NCBI GenBank assembly: GCA_019649035.1
Contig: BMAT01012386.1
Span: 364,649-385,341 of the forward strand
Direction: 5' to 3'
Source of the DNA: Elysia marginata
Taxonomy: Eukaryota > Mollusca > Gastropoda > Plakobranchidae
DNA length: 20,693 nucleotides
Both the position numbers and the translations under genes were made by a program. How positions within the stretch are numbered: the first letter of the stretch is position 1; each line of letters opens with the position of its first letter. A model generated the notes under the pieces. It saw only the letters and a list, made by a program, of their open reading frames with translations. It ran no database searches and was not told where the DNA came from. Positions 1 to 9,846 of the stretch are shown here, one piece after another.

Positions 1-58
1 CCTGTGAGTTATATTGATATCAAATAGACCACTGCATAAAAGTATATCCTGTGCGCAG

Positions 59-216
59 TTCTTCTTCTTCTTCTTCTTCTTCTTCTTCTTCTTCTTCTCC
101 TTCTTCTTCTTCTTCTTCTTCTTCTTCTTCTTTTTCTTCTTCTTCTGTTTTTACATTTTTCTTCTTCCTCCTCTACTTCGTCTTTTCTCTCGTTCTTTTT
201 CTTCTTATTCTTCTTA
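59..216 (+). repeat. (TTC)n microsatellite
   Basis: TTC repeated almost purely from 59 to about 147 with one TCC interruption, then degenerate T/C-rich sequence to about 216. The complementary strand is a (GAA)n polypurine run. Ser- and Phe-rich open frames here are artefacts. Confidence 0.9.
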
Positions 217-1306
217 TGAAAAGAAAACGCTAGGTATTGCTGAATTGATTCATAGTATTAGTAGATTTGGCACTAAAGCAGGAAGGGTTGAGAATTACAA
301 ATGATTTACTTTGTACCAATAACCATCTCATAAAGACAATAAATAGGTAATGCAAGTAGGCGTACAGTAAATAATATCTTCATTACTATAAACAAAACAT
401 AATTTCTCCATAAGCCAAGAGAGAAAGAGAGAGAGAGTGGCGCCTTGTGGTTCATAGGATCAGGTCTGTAGATCTTGTAACTGCTATGATATTATGGTAA
501 TGAAAGGCTCTTGAGCAGCGTACGAGGATGGACGAGAGCATAGCTCTTCTAATGACGAGGGTCAATTATAGAGGGATTTCAGAGCCGCCTTGCGCGCATG
601 TATTAAGCATCAAAAGCCCGCACAATCATACACGTCGGTAGTAGAACAGAGATGCTTACATCGGAAATGACTCGTGTAAAATGTAGACCTATTAGATCTA
701 GTATTATTCATAGACAGAACGCGAGAAGTGTGTGATGGAAGTGTGACCAAACTCAACCTATTTGCAGGTCATATAAGAACGAATAGAGATATGTAGCATT
801 GCATTACGATTTATTGGTAAGGGAAACATGAGGGTATTATTATTATTCTTTTGTGATTATTCTACTTGTAGGCGTGGCATTTGATGCCATTGATTTTATT
901 TTTTTAACGATGCAATTTCATGAGCTTCTTGGGGGTAAAATGAAGATGGATTTATTACAAAATTTTGAAAACTTTATTTATTGAGCAAAAAAAAATTTTA
1001 AACATCTTCAAAGAAAAAAACTCGATTTCCAATCGAATAGGACTGGAAGCGAAATCCTTAATTTTACACGGTTAATAAGGGGAGAAAGCACACAGTCATA
1101 TTCATAAAGAAAGTAGGTTAAATAAAAGATAGCTTACAATACTGAAAAACCAAACAATCTTAAATCACAAGCATGCTACTTGGAGCTGAATCCATTATTG
1201 TCTTCATCAATGTAGTAATTACTGTTCCCAGTCATAAAGACTCGCAAAACCATTGGGAACTGACACAATCATCCTAATTAAAAAAAAAAAAGATTCATAT
1301 TCCTCT
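217..1306. other. No gene recognised
   Basis: Sequence at 430-660 is GC-richer (GGCGCC, GCGCGC motifs) but both strands are full of stops. The rest is AT-rich with short A and T runs. The next exon of the poly-His gene could lie here but I cannot place it. Confidence 0.5.
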
Positions 1307-1333
1307 CTCCACACACACACACACCCACACACC
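1307..1333 (+). repeat. (CA)n microsatellite in the intron after the poly-His exon
   Basis: About a dozen CA dinucleotides with one CC interruption, 20 bp from the splice donor. Confidence 0.85.
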
Positions 1334-1353
1334 ATGACACCTTGAAGATAAAG

Positions 1354-1362
1354 ACTCACCAG
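1354..1362 (-). promoter_or_regulatory. Splice donor (5' splice site) of the poly-His exon
   Basis: Read on the minus strand the junction is CTG|GTGAGTC, close to the metazoan donor consensus. The exon ends at 1360 and the intron starts at 1359. A (GT)n tract, seen as CA on the plus strand at 1307-1333, lies just inside the intron. Confidence 0.6.
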
Positions 1363-1514
1363 GCTTGCAAAGCCATTGCACCAACCAGTTGACGAGGCAA
1401 CAGTTCCAGCGGTACTGCAGCTTCTGCCACCAAGACAGCTTTTCATACTCCTCGGCAGTGGGTTCATGGTGTTGTTGTTGCTGCTGTTGTTGGTGATGTT
1501 GATTGTGGTGGGCA

Positions 1515-1548
<34 letters not shown>

Positions 1549-1627
1549 GATGAAGCAAAGCGCTTGAGCTCACATTATCATGGGCGTCGCCGCCCGAGCC
1601 AGCGTAAGAGGCGGCGAATGCACTCAT
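1360..1627 (-). CDS. First coding exon of an unrecognised protein with poly-His and poly-Gln runs (partial gene)
   Basis: An ATG at 1627 opens a frame of 89 codons plus one base. An in-frame TGA lies five codons upstream, and A sits at -3. The exon ends CCTG, followed immediately by a strong donor GTGAGT at 1359-1354, so the next codon is split (phase 1). Beyond the donor the frame decays into translated CA repeat, which supports a splice there. Layout: residues 1-25 small/Ser-rich (MSAFAASYAG start), 26-38 a run of 13 His, 39-54 mixed His/Asn/Gln including seven Gln, 55-64 acidic (EPTAEEYEKL), and 65-89 Trp- and Cys-rich (SWWQKLQYRWNCC, then LVNWLVQWLCKP). The last part could be an amphipathic or membrane-proximal helix with a palmitoylatable Cys pair. 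I do not recognise the family. Poly-His/Gln tracts are common in nuclear regulators, but the Trp/Cys segment would suit membrane association. Remaining exons are not identified and probably lie below position 1. Confidence 0.6.
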
Positions 1628-1739
1628 GTTTACTTTTCAAAGATTTTTATTTGATTTTAACAGAAATCCATGGTCATTCCCAAAGCTCAGATAGCCTTTG
1701 AATACGAATTGAGTTTGTTGTTGTTTCGTTTTCTGTTAT

Positions 1740-1748
1740 TTTTTTATA
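1740..1748 (-). promoter_or_regulatory. Possible TATA box upstream of the poly-His exon
   Basis: TATAAAAAA reads on the minus strand about 113 bp upstream of the ATG at 1627. Position and sequence would suit a core promoter with a short 5' leader. In AT-rich DNA such a match is easily random, so this is only a suggestion. Confidence 0.2.
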
Positions 1749-2357
1749 GGATATTTACATTATTTTCTTATGCTGCAAATTTCCTTGAATATAATATTGG
1801 GCTAAAAACTTTAATTTAGTACCAATAAGGCTAAAGTACGACAAAAAACGATTCTCCTTCCGACGATTAAAGAGGATTTTAAGAACACTTCTGGATATTT
1901 GTTTCTGTCGTCATTTTTTTTTAATCAAACCCTTCAATTACAGACTGGTATAGGTCTCACTGTAAATTCTCGATATTATTTTAATCGATAACTGACGCAT
2001 AAGTTGATAATGAAGTAGAAATAAGTACTTTACAAAACAGCGTCTTTGATCCCCTGCTCTAAAAATACGATTACCTAAGCTTTCACTTACTGACTTCAAA
2101 ACACCTGTAAAAGTCACGAAACAATGATAAACTGAACTAAACTTCGAGTGAAACTTCTTCACGTGCGTAGATTTTCTTTCAGCTTCAATATTTCCACAAA
2201 AGTATACCTTTGAAAATATCAGCACAGACGATCTAGTACCTCTAATTAATCTCTACACGGCACAAAATAATAAAAAGTCTAAGCAAACACAACTAAAAAA
2301 TAGTGGACGCGGTCATCATTCACTATTTCACGCATCTTGATTATTTCCATACAATAA

Positions 2358-2576
2358 TTACTTGGTACATGGAACAACATCACTAAGCTTATACCATTGT
2401 GCGTGAGTCGCAGCAGTACTGGTTGGCACAGGGTGATGGTCTGTATCATGCGCCAGACTGGACTGTTGAGGTGTGGGCAGCTTGCCTGGTGTGATCTTAT
2501 TCTCTGGGTATCTGGTAATTTGTGTATAGCGGCGACGGAGTAGATCGAGATCAGATCTACTAATGAAACGAAGTAG
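2358..2576 (-). CDS. Candidate terminal exon, two overlapping open frames
   Basis: This stretch is clearly GC-richer than its surroundings. On the minus strand one frame is open for 72 codons (2576-2361, TAA at 2360-2358) and reads like a hydrophilic tail: RRRYTQITRYPENKITPGK, then a Pro/Thr/Ser/His-rich part, ending QWYKLSDVVPCTK. A second frame is open for 100 codons (2581-2282, TAG at 2281-2279) with a more hydrophobic product (LISIYSVAAIHKLPD ... HYFLVVFA). Neither begins with ATG, so if coding this is an internal or last exon. Possible acceptors are the AGs at 2561-2560 or 2558-2557, with the CT-rich complement of the (GA)n array 45-70 nt upstream as polypyrimidine tract. The family is not recognised. 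It would belong to a different gene from the 1360-1627 exon, which has its own start downstream. It could equally be a decayed repeat. Confidence 0.28.
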   Translation of the reverse strand, partial: LLRFISRSDLDLLRRRYTQITRYPENKITPGKLPTPQQSSLAHDTDHHPVPTSTAATHAQWYKLSDVVPCTK

Positions 2577-2602
2577 TCATTTTAAAACCGTCAAACCAAC
2601 GA

Positions 2603-2883
2603 GAAGAGAGAGAGAGAGAGAGAGAGGGAGAGATAGAGAGAGATAAAAAAGAGGAGATAGAGAGAGAGACAGAGAGAGATAGAGAGAGAGGGAGAGATAG
2701 ATATATATATATATATAGAGATAGAGAGAGATAGAGAGAAATAAAGAGAGATAGAGAGAGAGACAGAGAGATAGAGAGAGATAGAGAAAGAGACAGAGAT
2801 AGAGAGAAATAGAGAGAGATAGAGAGAGAGGGAGAGATAGAGAGAAAGGGAGAGATAGAGAGAGAGAAAAAATGAGAGAGAGG
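2603..2883 (+). repeat. (GA)n / (GATA)n compound microsatellite
   Basis: About 280 bp of purine-rich GAGA with interspersed GATA, GACA and one (TA)9-like insert at 2698-2717. The minus-strand Ser/Leu-rich frames are artefacts. Confidence 0.9.
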
Positions 2884-3296
2884 GGTGGTATGGGGGGTTG
2901 TCAAACGTCCCCAACAAATGAGCGATGTCTGTGATGTTGTTTCCAATTTCATTTTAGAATGGCAGAATCGAATGATATAAATAGTCCTACAGACTACTTT
3001 TTCATTTTAACTATTTTTTCGGACAAACGAGGTGTAGTTGCAGCTGTTTTTTTTTTTAACATCATGAGTTATTCTTAATCAAGTTGATGGGACTTTTTAA
3101 TATGAATTTTTTTTATATATATTAAGTTATAGTAGTTAAATGAAAAGGTAGGCATAATACAAAGAAACTGGTTTAGCATCAAGTTAAAGTACAAATCAAT
3201 CATAATTATTATGAACTTGTAGTATTAACACTAATGGCTCCAGCCACGAATGGTGATGACATTAACACTGTTTTCAACATGAGTGGTTCCTCAATA

Positions 3297-3406
3297 ATAG
3301 GAGGAGTAGTTGTAGAAGTAATATTGATAATAATAAAATAAAAATAATAATAATAATGATATTAACAATAATAATAATAATAGTTGTAGTAATAGTAGTA
3401 GTTGTT

Positions 3407-3464
<58 letters not shown>

Positions 3465-3503
3465 AGTAGTAGTAGCAGTAGTAGTTGTCGTTCTTGCAGT
3501 AAT
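3297..3503 (+). repeat. (TAA)n then (TAG)n trinucleotide array
   Basis: An AAT-rich part at 3325-3385 passes into nearly pure TAG units at 3405-3480. Confidence 0.9.
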
Positions 3504-3657
3504 TGGTAGTGGTGGTGGTTTCGAAGGTGGTAATTGGTTAGTTGGTAATTGGACAATAAACAAATCGTTGTATGAAAGCAACCCCTACAGTGAAAAACTG
3601 ATCATTATAATTCTTAATTTCTCTTTCAATCTCACACTCTCTAATTGTCCCGCTTTT

Positions 3658-3785
3658 TGTATGTATGTATGTATGTATCTATCTATCCATTTATCTATCT
3701 ATCTATTTATCTATCTATCTACTATCTACTATCTATCTATCTACCATCTATCATTCTATTTATCTATCTATCTGTGCATTTATCT
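3658..3785 (+). repeat. (TATG)n then (CTAT)n tetranucleotide array
   Basis: Short TATG run at 3658-3678, then CTAT units with CATT and ACTAT variants up to the TTCCAG at 3791. Confidence 0.9.
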
Positions 3786-3790
3786 CTAAT

Positions 3791-3802
3791 TTCCAGGTAA
3801 GC
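3791..3802 (+). promoter_or_regulatory. Second juxtaposed acceptor/donor motif (possible recursive splice site)
   Basis: TTCCAG at 3791-3796 is followed directly by GTAAGC at 3797-3802, preceded by the T/C-rich (CTAT)n array at 3676-3785. The form matches the 15838 site and it lies on the same strand. The upstream pyrimidine tract is a microsatellite interrupted by A, so support is weaker. Confidence 0.28.
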
Positions 3803-4059
3803 GTTAAGTGCTAGCAGGCGAATGGGCATCGCACACGGTATATCAGGCGTAGGTTTCTCCCTAAGGTGAAGTCGTCACGAGCCAGGTCATTTACTCGTGG
3901 TCGCAGGTCACTGTTGGTTCTTGGCACCGACTATTGCAAGTTATCAGCTGAGGCAGGTGGATTACAACAACAAAAAAAAAACGTTCCTACGCTAGGGAGC
4001 GTTGTTTTTGTTACGACCCCTTTGTCAGTACAGGTCAGCAGTCTACTTAACATATAAAA

Positions 4060-5435
4060 GAAGTTAGGACTATGATTATGCAGCTTATAGATAGATGTTT
4101 TAAAAGACGTTACATTTCGTTTGAACTACAGACGAAAAAAGTGAATCACTGATACAGAAAAACTCAAAATGGTCGCCGTTTTGCAGTACGTTTACATAGG
4201 ATAATTATTATTACGATCAATTCCGCTTATTTGTTATTTACATCTGTTCAATCACCCTGGAATAAACGGGTAAGACAGAATAAACAAATGAAATCTTATG
4301 AAAAATGGTTTTTATATGTCCTAAACTACCACTCCTTCCCGATTTTTATAAATCGGGAAACTATGAGAAAGGTCGGGTGATGGTAAGGAGGTTTGGAATT
4401 GGGAAGTCAGACAGATAAATTTGAAAACAGTAGACAGACAAGACAGGCAGAGAAGTTTGTCTAAATGACGAGAATTAAAACAAATATAAAACAGAAAAAA
4501 GTGGTAGACAGACAAGGTCTTTACTTCTACGGCGCAACTATTATTCCTTATCAGAAGGATTTTGAAAGAAAACACATCGTACTAGTGTAGACTCGAACAC
4601 AATTTTTTACTTAGAATCTCAACTTTCTCGAAACCAAAACATCGCTGGTTGGTTGGTTGTTTGAAAATTTAACATCCCAGTCAATTTCGACGATATATCA
4701 TTGTAGAAATAATTATGCACAAATCACATTAACACCTCACATTGTAAACCCACCCACGTCCATGCCACCTAAGTTCTAAACTATGTATGTAATTCTGAAT
4801 TCACAAACCAGCATCCCTTTGTTTTCTGTTAAATGATAGAAGATGATAGATCTGCTTTATGCCGTCTGAGGCACATCTCGTATCAAAACAACCGCAGTTA
4901 GAGGAGAATATTGTTAATATGTCATTAAAAAGCAATAATAAAGTAGTTTTAAGAAAGCCAATCATTGCCCTGTACAAAAACAAAATGCTAGAGAAATGCC
5001 GACGCTGCTTCAGTCCAGCACAGGTCTGTTTACCCCAAAGTGTCCGGTGTTTCACCTTCCGGAAATGAGCACTGACTGACTAAAGTGTTGTTGTTTTCTC
5101 TCGTATTTGTTGAGTCTACATTTTGCTCTGCTCTGGTGATCCGCTGTTGTTAGGCTGTGAACAAAAATCTGGATCTGTTTCGCTAAACTGTGCTCTTGGT
5201 CTTCTAGTTTTTGCTAAGGTCGTCACGTGCGGTGCAGGCGATCAATCAGGCCCGATTAAGATTCTCCGACGTTTGGTGGGGGTGCATTCCAGGTTGTTCT
5301 TTAAAATCGCATCTCTGGCCTAGCATTGAGGCTTCTATTTATTATATTTCTAATTTTCTTTCCTTTTTTTTTTGGTTGAGCTATGTTAATCTTGTGGGGT
5401 TTTGCTTTGTATTTTTTATTTAAGTCTCTGCTGTC
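4060..5435. other. No gene recognised
   Basis: AT-rich apart from a GC-richer part at about 5000-5330 with frames of 60-80 codons on both strands that look unrelated to any family. Only the 4336-4359 hairpin stands out. Confidence 0.5.
4336..4359. repeat. Perfect 10-bp hairpin
   Basis: TTCCCGATTT (4336-4345) pairs with AAATCGGGAA (4350-4359) around a 4-nt loop. No transcript context is visible. Confidence 0.6.
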
Positions 5436-5567
5436 TAATTGTCTGTCTGTCTGTGTGTGTCTCTTTCTCTACCTCTGTCTCTCTCGCTCTCTATATCTCT
5501 GTCTCTCTCGCTCTCTCTCTCCCTCTTTCTTCCCACTTTGGCCATCTATATCTATTTATCTATCTAT
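5436..5567 (+). repeat. (GTCT)n / (CT)n / (CTAT)n array
   Basis: TGTC and GT units, then long TCTC runs with GCTC variants to 5530, and CTAT units at 5545-5567. Confidence 0.85.
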
Positions 5568-6240
5568 AATTTGTATACCATCTTTTCTCTTTGTATGATT
5601 CCATCTATCCAACTCTTTGTACCTCGGAATCTATCTGATTTTATACTGTTTTAAAGTTTACTTTGTCTACCCATAATCCCACCATCTTATTTCCTCCTTT
5701 TTTATACTCAGCTTTATAATTGATTTGGCCGTCTATCTTTCCCATCGTACGTTATTTATTTTGGCTTTCTTATCGCGGTACTTGCCTACCTACCAATTAA
5801 TCTTCTTTTAATCTCTTTGTTCAATATTTAAGACTTTTGAACTCTAGCCAAACAATAAAGCTTTTTACTTATTTTATAGTACATTGTTTCAAAGCATAGC
5901 CTATGACACTGTTTCCTTTCTTCAGAAATACCTTTGGCTAATCAATTTTTTTCCCGTTCCTTTGCATTTTTTATTTCAATATATCTTTAAATGTCTAGTT
6001 TCTTTCCTCAAGTCTATTTGATTCTTTCACCGCGTCCTATTGAAGTTTTCTTTTTGTCCCATTCTTTTTCCACTAACAGTATTGTCTGAGAAGTCGCTAC
6101 ATTAACCTATTACACATTCCACCACAGCCTTAAAGTTCAAAGACGATCAGAGAGAACTTTCCGGTTTTATACCTACAATTCCATCCTTTATTAAGCACAT
6201 TACTATCTGGCGAATGTGACAGGATGTATGAGATGTATCC
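5568..6240. other. T/C-skewed unassigned sequence
   Basis: From about 5330 to 6120 the plus strand is strongly pyrimidine-rich, beyond the microsatellite itself, with no coding signal. Confidence 0.45.
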
Positions 6241-6311
6241 GCGAGAGGGAGAGAGAGAGAGAGAAAGAGAGAGAGACTGAGAGAAAGACTGAGAGAAAGA
6301 GAGAGAGAAAC
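6241..6311 (+). repeat. (GA)n microsatellite
   Basis: GAGAGA interspersed with AAGA and ACTGAGA units. Confidence 0.85.
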
Positions 6312-6358
6312 TAGGATAGAAAGACTGAGAATATAGGGAAAATAGCTGTGCATTGGAT

Positions 6359-6544
6359 ATGAGAAAAAATATATACATGTTTAGTAGCTTAGGCAATAAA
6401 ATCATACTCGCCGTCTGGAGTATCCTATGCTTTTTCATAGGCCTATTTATAAATTTACAAGATGAAGAAGAGGTTGCCTCTGCCCAATTTACTAATTTTG
6501 AATCAACAAATGAAAAACCAATGCACATATTCTTCAACGCATAA
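6359..6544 (+). CDS. Small ORF resembling a signal-anchor membrane protein
   Basis: The ORF has 61 codons from the ATG at 6359 to TAA. Residues 1-14 are basic (MRKNIYMFSSLGNK). Residues 15-33 form a hydrophobic helix (IILAVWSILCFFIGLFINL). The rest is polar and acidic (QDEEEVASAQ...). This is the N-terminal layout of a type II membrane protein, such as a Golgi glycosyltransferase stem, and could be a first exon, but no good donor is visible before the stop. The base before the hydrophobic part is AT-rich, where hydrophobic ORFs arise by chance. No family is recognised and it may be spurious. Confidence 0.22.
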   Translation: MRKNIYMFSSLGNKIILAVWSILCFFIGLFINLQDEEEVASAQFTNFESTNEKPMHIFFNA

Positions 6545-7484
6545 AAATTGTGGCAATGTAACTACTAAACCTATAGTGTCTTCGCCTGCCTTGTCATAGA
6601 GTGTTACGTAAGTCTATTTATATGATGATGATAGTGCGGAATTGTGCAACGAAAGTGGTCTAAACAGCGATTTAATTAAGCTGCTCAATAATTGCTCCTA
6701 CCACAGAAATGGGTGCGCAATTTGCAGGAAGGAAAGTGGGAGAGATAAGAGATTGTCTTTCCTAACTTGTGACGTAGTTTTAGGTCAGAATCATTGATAG
6801 GAATATAACGTAAAAATTCACTCTTTAACTCTTTAACACTACTTCTTAATTTCCCTTTTTTGTCATTTTCTCTCTATTCCTAATTTTGCTTTTCTCTTAC
6901 CTTCCCTCTATCAACCCTCTGCCTCTATTTCCCTTTATTTATTTTTGTCTTTCTCGTCTAAAGCTTTCTAGGTTAAGTGTATATAATGAACTAGCCCGAC
7001 TACTGTAAGTTATAAATGAAATAATTCCAAAAATTCGATTACTATAAGCCAAACGTGTCTGAAAGAAAGGGTATTAATAATCGATTAGACCTAACTGTCA
7101 AAAGAATGATATAACAATAGAATAGAGTGCGAAAGGTCATCATTATGGGTTGTTGATGGTATTACTAATAAGGACAATGCTAGGAAAATAATTAATGCTA
7201 AGTGGCAGATTGGCTTTGGTGTCCAGAACAATGCAAATGACCTAACTCGTTTCGTACGAATTTAACAAACTCGTAAGTGCTTTTGGGTGTAGTAGAATAG
7301 GACTAAAATAGATTTAACAAATTAGGCTTATATCCTTAATAAGTTTTAACTATTTTGCTCTCTGCATTTTACTTCGCATTGATAACGAGAAAGAGGAATA
7401 CGCCTCGCTTTGTTTTGCTTCACATCATTGGGTGAGATAAACTGCGCAGTTCGCTTCCGATGGATACATCATACTGTTATCGTG
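6545..7484. other. No feature recognised
   Basis: AT-rich unique-looking sequence with a short T/C-rich stretch at 6840-6965. A minus-strand AAG|GTAAGA donor-like site at about 6893 has no accompanying open frame. Confidence 0.5.
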
Positions 7485-7671
7485 AAAGCAATATTTGCTA
7501 TCGGCGCCTTTTACTTATGTAGCATACTTAGTCGGGTAACGGCTACATTTGACAATGCAGTAATAAATGTGATACGTAGCTTGTTTTGTACTGGTATATT
7601 TTACTTAATGTAGCATTCTAACGTCTTTACCACGGTTACACTTTACTTTATTTTAATACAAATAAAAGAAA
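7485..7671 (+). repeat. Degenerate upstream copies of the 54-bp minisatellite
   Basis: Partial matches to the same unit recur here: TTTGCTATCGGCGCCTTTTAC near 7494, GCAGTAATAAATGTGATAC near 7557, and TTTTACTTAATGTAGCATTC near 7599. This indicates an older, diverged end of the array. The 68-codon open frame over 7410-7613 is explained by it. Confidence 0.5.
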
Positions 7672-7900
7672 TAGCGTGCTTTGCTACCGAAAAATTTTCC
7701 TTTACAGTAACAAATGTAACAAGAGTAGAATGCTTTGCTACCGGCTCATTTTACTCTACAGTAATAAATGAAACAAGAATAGAATGTTTTGCTACCAGTT
7801 CATTTACTTAGCAGTAATAAATGTAACAAGAGTAGCATGCTTTGCTATCGGTTCATTTTACCTAATAAGTAACACACTTTGTTACCGGTACATTTTTTAA
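7672..7900 (+). repeat. 54-bp minisatellite, conserved core
   Basis: Units begin TAG(A/C)ATGCTTTGCTACCGG at 7672, 7726, 7780 and 7833, giving periods of 54, 54 and 53 bp. A fifth degenerate unit runs from about 7872 to 7900. Each continues through CATTTTAC and CAGTAATAAATGTAACAAGA. Confidence 0.8.
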
Positions 7901-8597
7901 AATTTACAACACTTCGAAATATACATAATATTTTACACCTTTATAAAGAACAATAAAGCTAAGTTGCCAATTCCTCTTTCACACATCAACAATTCCTAAT
8001 AGATATGTTCCTCTTTTTCTATTCTTTTTTTATTTCGATAATTTTTTGTCTTGGTTTCATAAAGGGCAAGGCGAGGTTTGTCTTTATCTGGAAAAAAGTA
8101 AGACTAGACCAATTTGTAACAGTAAGTCGTCAAAATGTTTACAACTGGAATTGTTTACTTTTGTCTTTATAGCCTTAACCTTTTCTAACAATTTAAAAGG
8201 AAAGTGTAATGATATTTGTACCTTTGTACAAAAGAAAATTAAAAGAAAACGGGTCGACTGAATCTCAAACTATAAAAAAACCACTTAACCTTGTTGTTGC
8301 GTATTTTGGGGGGTTGCGCCTTATCACCTCAGGATCAAAACATGTTTTTTAATCTTATTTTTAAATACATTAGGCATTTTGAAGGTGCCACTGTGGAATA
8401 AACCTCTTCAAATTGGTTATCAGTTGTAAAATTTGCTTTTTTCCCTTCATTTTTAACGCAGTATTACACTGGTGAAGCGATACGCAGGTACAGAAAGACT
8501 TAGAAACTAGATCTACGGGGTTTGTTCAATCGCTTACTCTTCCTTTGAGGTTTAAAAAAAAACTCGTACTTTCCGATTTTCATCTGACTACATTATT
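7901..8597. other. No feature recognised
   Basis: AT-rich. A plus frame over 8046-8261 begins with TTG rather than ATG and shows no recognisable motif. Confidence 0.45.
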
Positions 8598-8703
8598 TCC
8601 AGTACAACAACTCTTATTACTAGTATTATAACTACAGCTACTGCTACTACTGATATTACTACTGCTACTGCTGCTACTACTACTACTACTACTGCTACTA
8701 CTA

Positions 8704-8735
<32 letters not shown>

Positions 8736-8848
8736 ACAATACTACTACTACTATTACTACTGCTACCACTACCATTACTGTTAAGCTTACTACAATTGCT
8801 GCTACTCCTACTACTCCCACTGCTACCACCACCACTACTACTACAATC

Positions 8849-8889
<41 letters not shown>

Positions 8890-9015
8890 GCTACTATTAC
8901 TATTACTACCATCACTACTACTACTGCTATTACTACTACTACTACTACTACTACTACTACAACTGCTACTGCTACTACTGCTACTGCTACTACTACAACT
9001 AATACACTACTAATA
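8598..9015 (+). repeat. (ACT)n trinucleotide array
   Basis: About 420 bp of ACT units with GCT and ATT variants; purest at 8703-8735, 8849-8888 and 8933-8960. Same motif as the TAG arrays, opposite strand. Confidence 0.9.
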
Positions 9016-9627
9016 AAACTATTTTAGTGCTCCTGCTGCTGCCCCTAAAGCTACCTCTACTATTGTATTTTAAGTGCAATTTATCAGCCGTGTTTTTCAG
9101 CAAATGGGACTTTGTTAAAATCAAAATTTTCGGAAACCACAAGGGGTCCCATTTTATAAAAAGTCGTATCTAGCCTAAAATAGATTCTTAAATTACCCCC
9201 TATGAAAAATCCTTTAGGTTTTATACGATAAGTTTGAAAACAGAGAGATTGAAGAGTTCTTTTGCCCAGAATTTTGCCATACATAAAAGATAAGAAGTAC
9301 AATAAAGTCTCGGAGGAACCCGCTACGTGAACTTTTAGATTAATTGCTCACACCGATTTCTTCTTCTGTGTAGTGAAAGACACTTATTAGAATATCAAGA
9401 TAGCTCCCAAAACAGACTGCAAGACTTCGAAACTACATAGAGTTGAAGGCTTCTTATTAATTTTAACACAAGGCTTAACTTACTTTAATGCTAAGTATCT
9501 TTTGAGAAATTCCAAAATTTATCATTCTATTTCTATTGAATTTCTTTTCGTTTGGTTTAACAGCTTTACTGTAAACTACAGCTTTAACGCCGTATTTTAA
9601 TTATTTTAAGGCCTTTGGTTGAAACAT
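9016..9627. other. No gene recognised
   Basis: A minus-strand 72-codon frame at 9084-9302 (FIGGNLRIYFRLDTTFY part) has no known motif; it may be a repeat fragment. Confidence 0.4.
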
Positions 9628-9846
9628 TAGAGACCTTTAGCACACGCACCGTGTCTCAATACGCGTACGTGAAAATCGGGAAAGCAGATTGAGAAACTAT
9701 AAAAATAATGAAACCAGTTTCTAAAGATAGAACGTCTGTGGGTCTATTTTTAGAAACTGGTTTCATTATTTTTATAGTTTCTCAATCTGCTTTCTCGATT
9801 TTCACGTACGCGTAATGAGACACGGTGCGTGTGCTAAAGGTCTCTA
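9628..9846. repeat. 219-bp near-perfect inverted repeat (long hairpin, foldback/MITE-like)
   Basis: The arms 9628-9723 and 9751-9846 are reverse complements over 96 bp with two mismatches (at 9659 and 9679 in the left arm). Pairing continues inward, with one G:T wobble, to 9731 and 9743, giving about 104 bp of stem and an 11-nt loop. The outer ends are TAGAGACC and GGTCTCTA. The terminal TA could be a target dinucleotide of a MITE, though a palindrome makes that ambiguous. The arms contain ACGCGTACGTG and CACACGCACCGTGTC, so they are not low-complexity. Near identity suggests recent origin or ongoing conversion. Confidence 0.9.

Noticed and set aside
51-304. Ser- and Phe-rich open frames
   Set aside because: They are translations of the (TTC)n array.
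1219-1567. Open frames overlapping the poly-His exon in other frames and on the plus strand
   Set aside because: Shadows of the repetitive His/Gln codons; the 1627 frame has the start context and donor.
2560-2952. Long Ser/Leu-rich minus-strand frames
   Set aside because: Products of the (GA)n array.
3866-4057. 63-codon plus frame after the (CTAT)n array
   Set aside because: It begins with GTG, includes an A-run, and has no recognisable motif.
4336-4359. Hairpin as a bacterial-type terminator
   Set aside because: The context is eukaryotic, and no U-run or upstream gene is present.
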